A stretch of DNA of 64,000 bases from Mesorhizobium sp. WSM4904. Its GTDB lineage: Bacteria > Pseudomonadota > Alphaproteobacteria > Rhizobiales > Rhizobiaceae. Both the position numbers and the translations under genes were made by a program. The notes beneath the pieces are model-generated. The model had not been told where the DNA came from. It did not search any database and saw only the letters and a program-made list of their open reading frames with translations. Below, one piece after another: positions 62,456-64,000 of the stretch; the first letter of the stretch is position 1, and each line of letters starts with the position of its first letter. The DNA is taken from positions 1,922,001 through 1,986,000 of the forward strand of contig NZ_CP121354.1 in assembly GCF_029674545.1 (NCBI RefSeq), in the 5' to 3' direction.

Positions 62456-64000
62456 CGTCCGGCCATCCGCTTCGACTGGACGTAGAGCATCAAGGTCATC
62501 GGCAGCGACATCGCGACCATGATCAGGGCGTAAGGCGCGGCGGAGGCGTAGTCGATCTCGCCGCTGTAGGACCAGAAAGCCATCGCCAGCGTGCGGGTGC
62601 CGTTCGGCGCCAGCATCTGGGTGGCGGTCAATTCGTTGGTGATGCCGAGCGCCACCATCGCCATGCCAGCCGCCGCGCCCGGCGCCGACAGCCGGATGGT
62701 CGTCGCCCACAGCGCCCTGAGCGGCGGCCGGCCGAGACTGGAGGCGGCGCGCTCGAGCTCCACCGGCGCCTGCGCGATCGAGGCGCGCAGGCTGACCAGC
62801 GCGCGCGGCAGGAACATCAGCGCATAGCCGAAAAGGATGGTGAAGAGCGTCTGGTAAAGCGGCAGCGCGATGCGCACGGTGATGGTCACCAGCGCCAGCG
62901 CTATGACGACGCCGGGCAACGATCCGACGATGTAGTTGCAGCTCTCGAGCAGGCGCTGCAACGGGCTTGGCGCGCGGATCGAGATCCAGGCCATAGGCAT
63001 CGCGGCAACGGTGGCAAGCAGCGCGCCGGCGATGGCGAGGAACAGCGTCTGGCCGAGCGCCAGGCCGATTTCGTCCCAGCGCCAGATATCGGCGCCGCCG
63101 GCGAGCAGCCAGCGGCCGACGGTGACGAACGGCACGCCGAGCGTGAGCAGCGCGGTGATGGCGGGCAGCAGCAGGCAAGGCAGTGTGGCGTGGCCGAGCC
63201 GGACACGCTGCTGCTGGCGCGCCGCGCCGGAGCCGACGCGCGCATAGCGCTCTTCGCCGCGCACGACGACCTCCACGGCCAGCAGCACGAAACAGCAGGC
63301 GACCAGCACGGCGGCGAGCATGTTGGCCGCCGGGCCGTTGAAGGTCGACTGGAACTGGTCGACGATCGCCGTGGTGAAGGTGTCGAAGCGGATGAAGACA
63401 AAGAGGCCGTATTCGGCAAGCAGATGCAGGCCGACCAGCAGCGAGCCGCCGCAGATGGCCAGCCTCAATTGCGGCAGCACGACACGCGCGAAAACGCGCC
63501 ACGGGCCGAGGCCAAGGGCGGCCGCCGCATCTTCCAGCGCCGGGTCGAGGCGGCGCAGCGCCGCGGCTATCGGCAGGTAGAGGAACGGAAAATAGGCGAT
63601 GACGGAGACCAGCACGCCGGCCCAGAGCCCGTGCAGGCCGGGCACGAGACTGATCCAAGCGTAGCTATGGACGAAAGCAGGAATGGCGAGCGGCGCCACC
63701 GACAGCCACGACCACAGCCGGTTGCCGGGCAGGTCTGAGCGCTCGATCAGCCAGGCGAGCGCCACCGACAGCACGATGGCGACCGGCACCGACACGACGA
63801 CGAGCAGGATGGTATTGACCAGGAGCTCGCCGACACGCGGCCGGAAGATCAGTGCCAGCACCGTTCCCCAGCCGGTCTGGATCGCTGTCCAGACGATGAA
63901 GGCGAGCGGCAGCAGCGCGATCAGCGAAACGAGGGCGGCGGCAAGCGTGATCCATGACGCGGACCGCCGGCTCTGCCTTGCGGCAGCCGGCAGGCCTGGA
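62452..64000 (-). CDS. Fe3+-type ABC transporter permease (FbpB-like), 5' end beyond the window
   Basis: At least 515 residues are present and the frame is open to the right edge. Reading from there, '[20 protein letters not shown]' and '[19 protein letters not shown]' give a first helix. Eleven more hydrophobic segments follow, as in double-domain FbpB permeases. Both halves have EAA-like loops ('[20 protein letters not shown]' and '[20 protein letters not shown]'). Only a few N-terminal residues should be missing. The binding protein is expected further right, outside the window. Confidence 0.9.
   Translation of the reverse strand, partial: PGLPAAARQSRRSASWITLAAALVSLIALLPLAFIVWTAIQTGWGTVLALIFRPRVGELLVNTILLVVVSVPVAIVLSVALAWLIERSDLPGNRLWSWLSVAPLAIPAFVHSYAWISLVPGLHGLWAGVLVSVIAYFPFLYLPIAAALRRLDPALEDAAAALGLGPWRVFARVVLPQLRLAICGGSLLVGLHLLAEYGLFVFIRFDTFTTAIVDQFQSTFNGPAANMLAAVLVACCFVLLAVEVVVRGEERYARVGSGAARQQQRVRLGHATLPCLLLPAITALLTLGVPFVTVGRWLLAGGADIWRWDEIGLALGQTLFLAIAGALLATVAAMPMAWISIRAPSPLQRLLESCNYIVGSLPGVVIALALVTITVRIALPLYQTLFTILFGYALMFLPRALVSLRASIAQAPVELERAASSLGRPPLRALWATTIRLSAPGAAAGMAMVALGITNELTATQMLAPNGTRTLAMAFWSYSGEIDYASAAPYALIMVAMSLPMTLMLYVQSKRMAGR

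Noticed and set aside
1..64000. tRNA or rRNA genes, CRISPR arrays, insertion sequences, phage genes or attachment sites.
   Set aside because: I looked for conserved tRNA T-loop motifs (GGTTCGAATCC-like), regular direct repeats, transposase motifs and integrase genes and saw none. This was by eye, so a tRNAscan or ISfinder search would be needed to exclude them.

Overview
This 64 kb window is high-GC, densely packed chromosomal DNA from an alphaproteobacterium of the order Rhizobiales, most likely Mesorhizobium or a close relative. The case rests on the aerobic cobaltochelatase pair cobS-cobT, a SAM-II riboswitch in front of metX-metW, a ugpBAEC operon, DUF1194, DUF2125 and TIGR02302 proteins, and at least five families of dispersed intergenic palindromic repeats of the kind seen in Mesorhizobium. 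I see no rRNA, tRNA, insertion sequence, prophage or CRISPR array. Genus-level placement is inference.

Layout. 1-5.5 kb: the end of a CorC/HlyC-type protein gene, then the stress-linked operon prkA-yeaH-spoVR on the minus strand, read from a leader that carries a perfect palindrome. 5.5-9.5 kb: a small secreted protein, an alpha/beta hydrolase, and a translationally coupled pair made of a CE2-type SGNH esterase and an acyltransferase-3 membrane protein, probably acting on surface polysaccharide. 9.5-14.7 kb: bolA, a J-domain protein, cobS, cobT and a phytase-like secreted protein. 14.7-25.4 kb: mixed housekeeping and transport genes, including a GT-C-like membrane protein, a spermidine-synthase-like protein, a YhhQ-type queuosine-precursor transporter with a possible preQ1-I-like leader, rpmB, two transporters, gloB, a methyltransferase and an SbmA/BacA-type ABC protein with degenerate ATPase motifs.

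25.4-33.1 kb: a VWA protein, two GT2 glycosyltransferases flanking a decayed DUF1330 fragment, then metX-metW under a SAM-II riboswitch followed by an intrinsic terminator. The hisC-tyrC pair, for aromatic amino acid synthesis, diverges from it. 33.1-46.3 kb: a sugar kinase, DUF2125, a ChaC-like protein, an aldo/keto reductase, a LysE exporter, a PlsC acyltransferase, a LysR pseudogene beside its probable former target, ftsE-ftsX, hpt, a CpdR-like receiver protein, and a DMT transporter divergent from its LysR regulator.

46.3-55.2 kb: a TIGR02302 protein, a threonine dehydratase-like gene divergent from an ArsR-type regulator, lysA-lptM-argH in a row, tlpA divergent from argH, and an endonuclease/phosphatase-fold protein. 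55.4-60.6 kb: ugpBAEC plus a GpdQ-like phosphodiesterase, a complete uptake and hydrolysis module for glycerophospho compounds. 60.6-64 kb: a VapBC-type toxin-antitoxin pair and an Fe3+-type ABC transporter that runs off the right edge.

The window is mostly ordinary core genome. I found no clearly new multi-gene system. The best items for follow-up are the metXW riboswitch-terminator arrangement, the possible minimal preQ1 motif overlapping the yhhQ start codon, the esterase/acyltransferase pair, the degenerate ABC protein, the two decayed genes, and the repeat elements that supply stop codons or large cruciforms.
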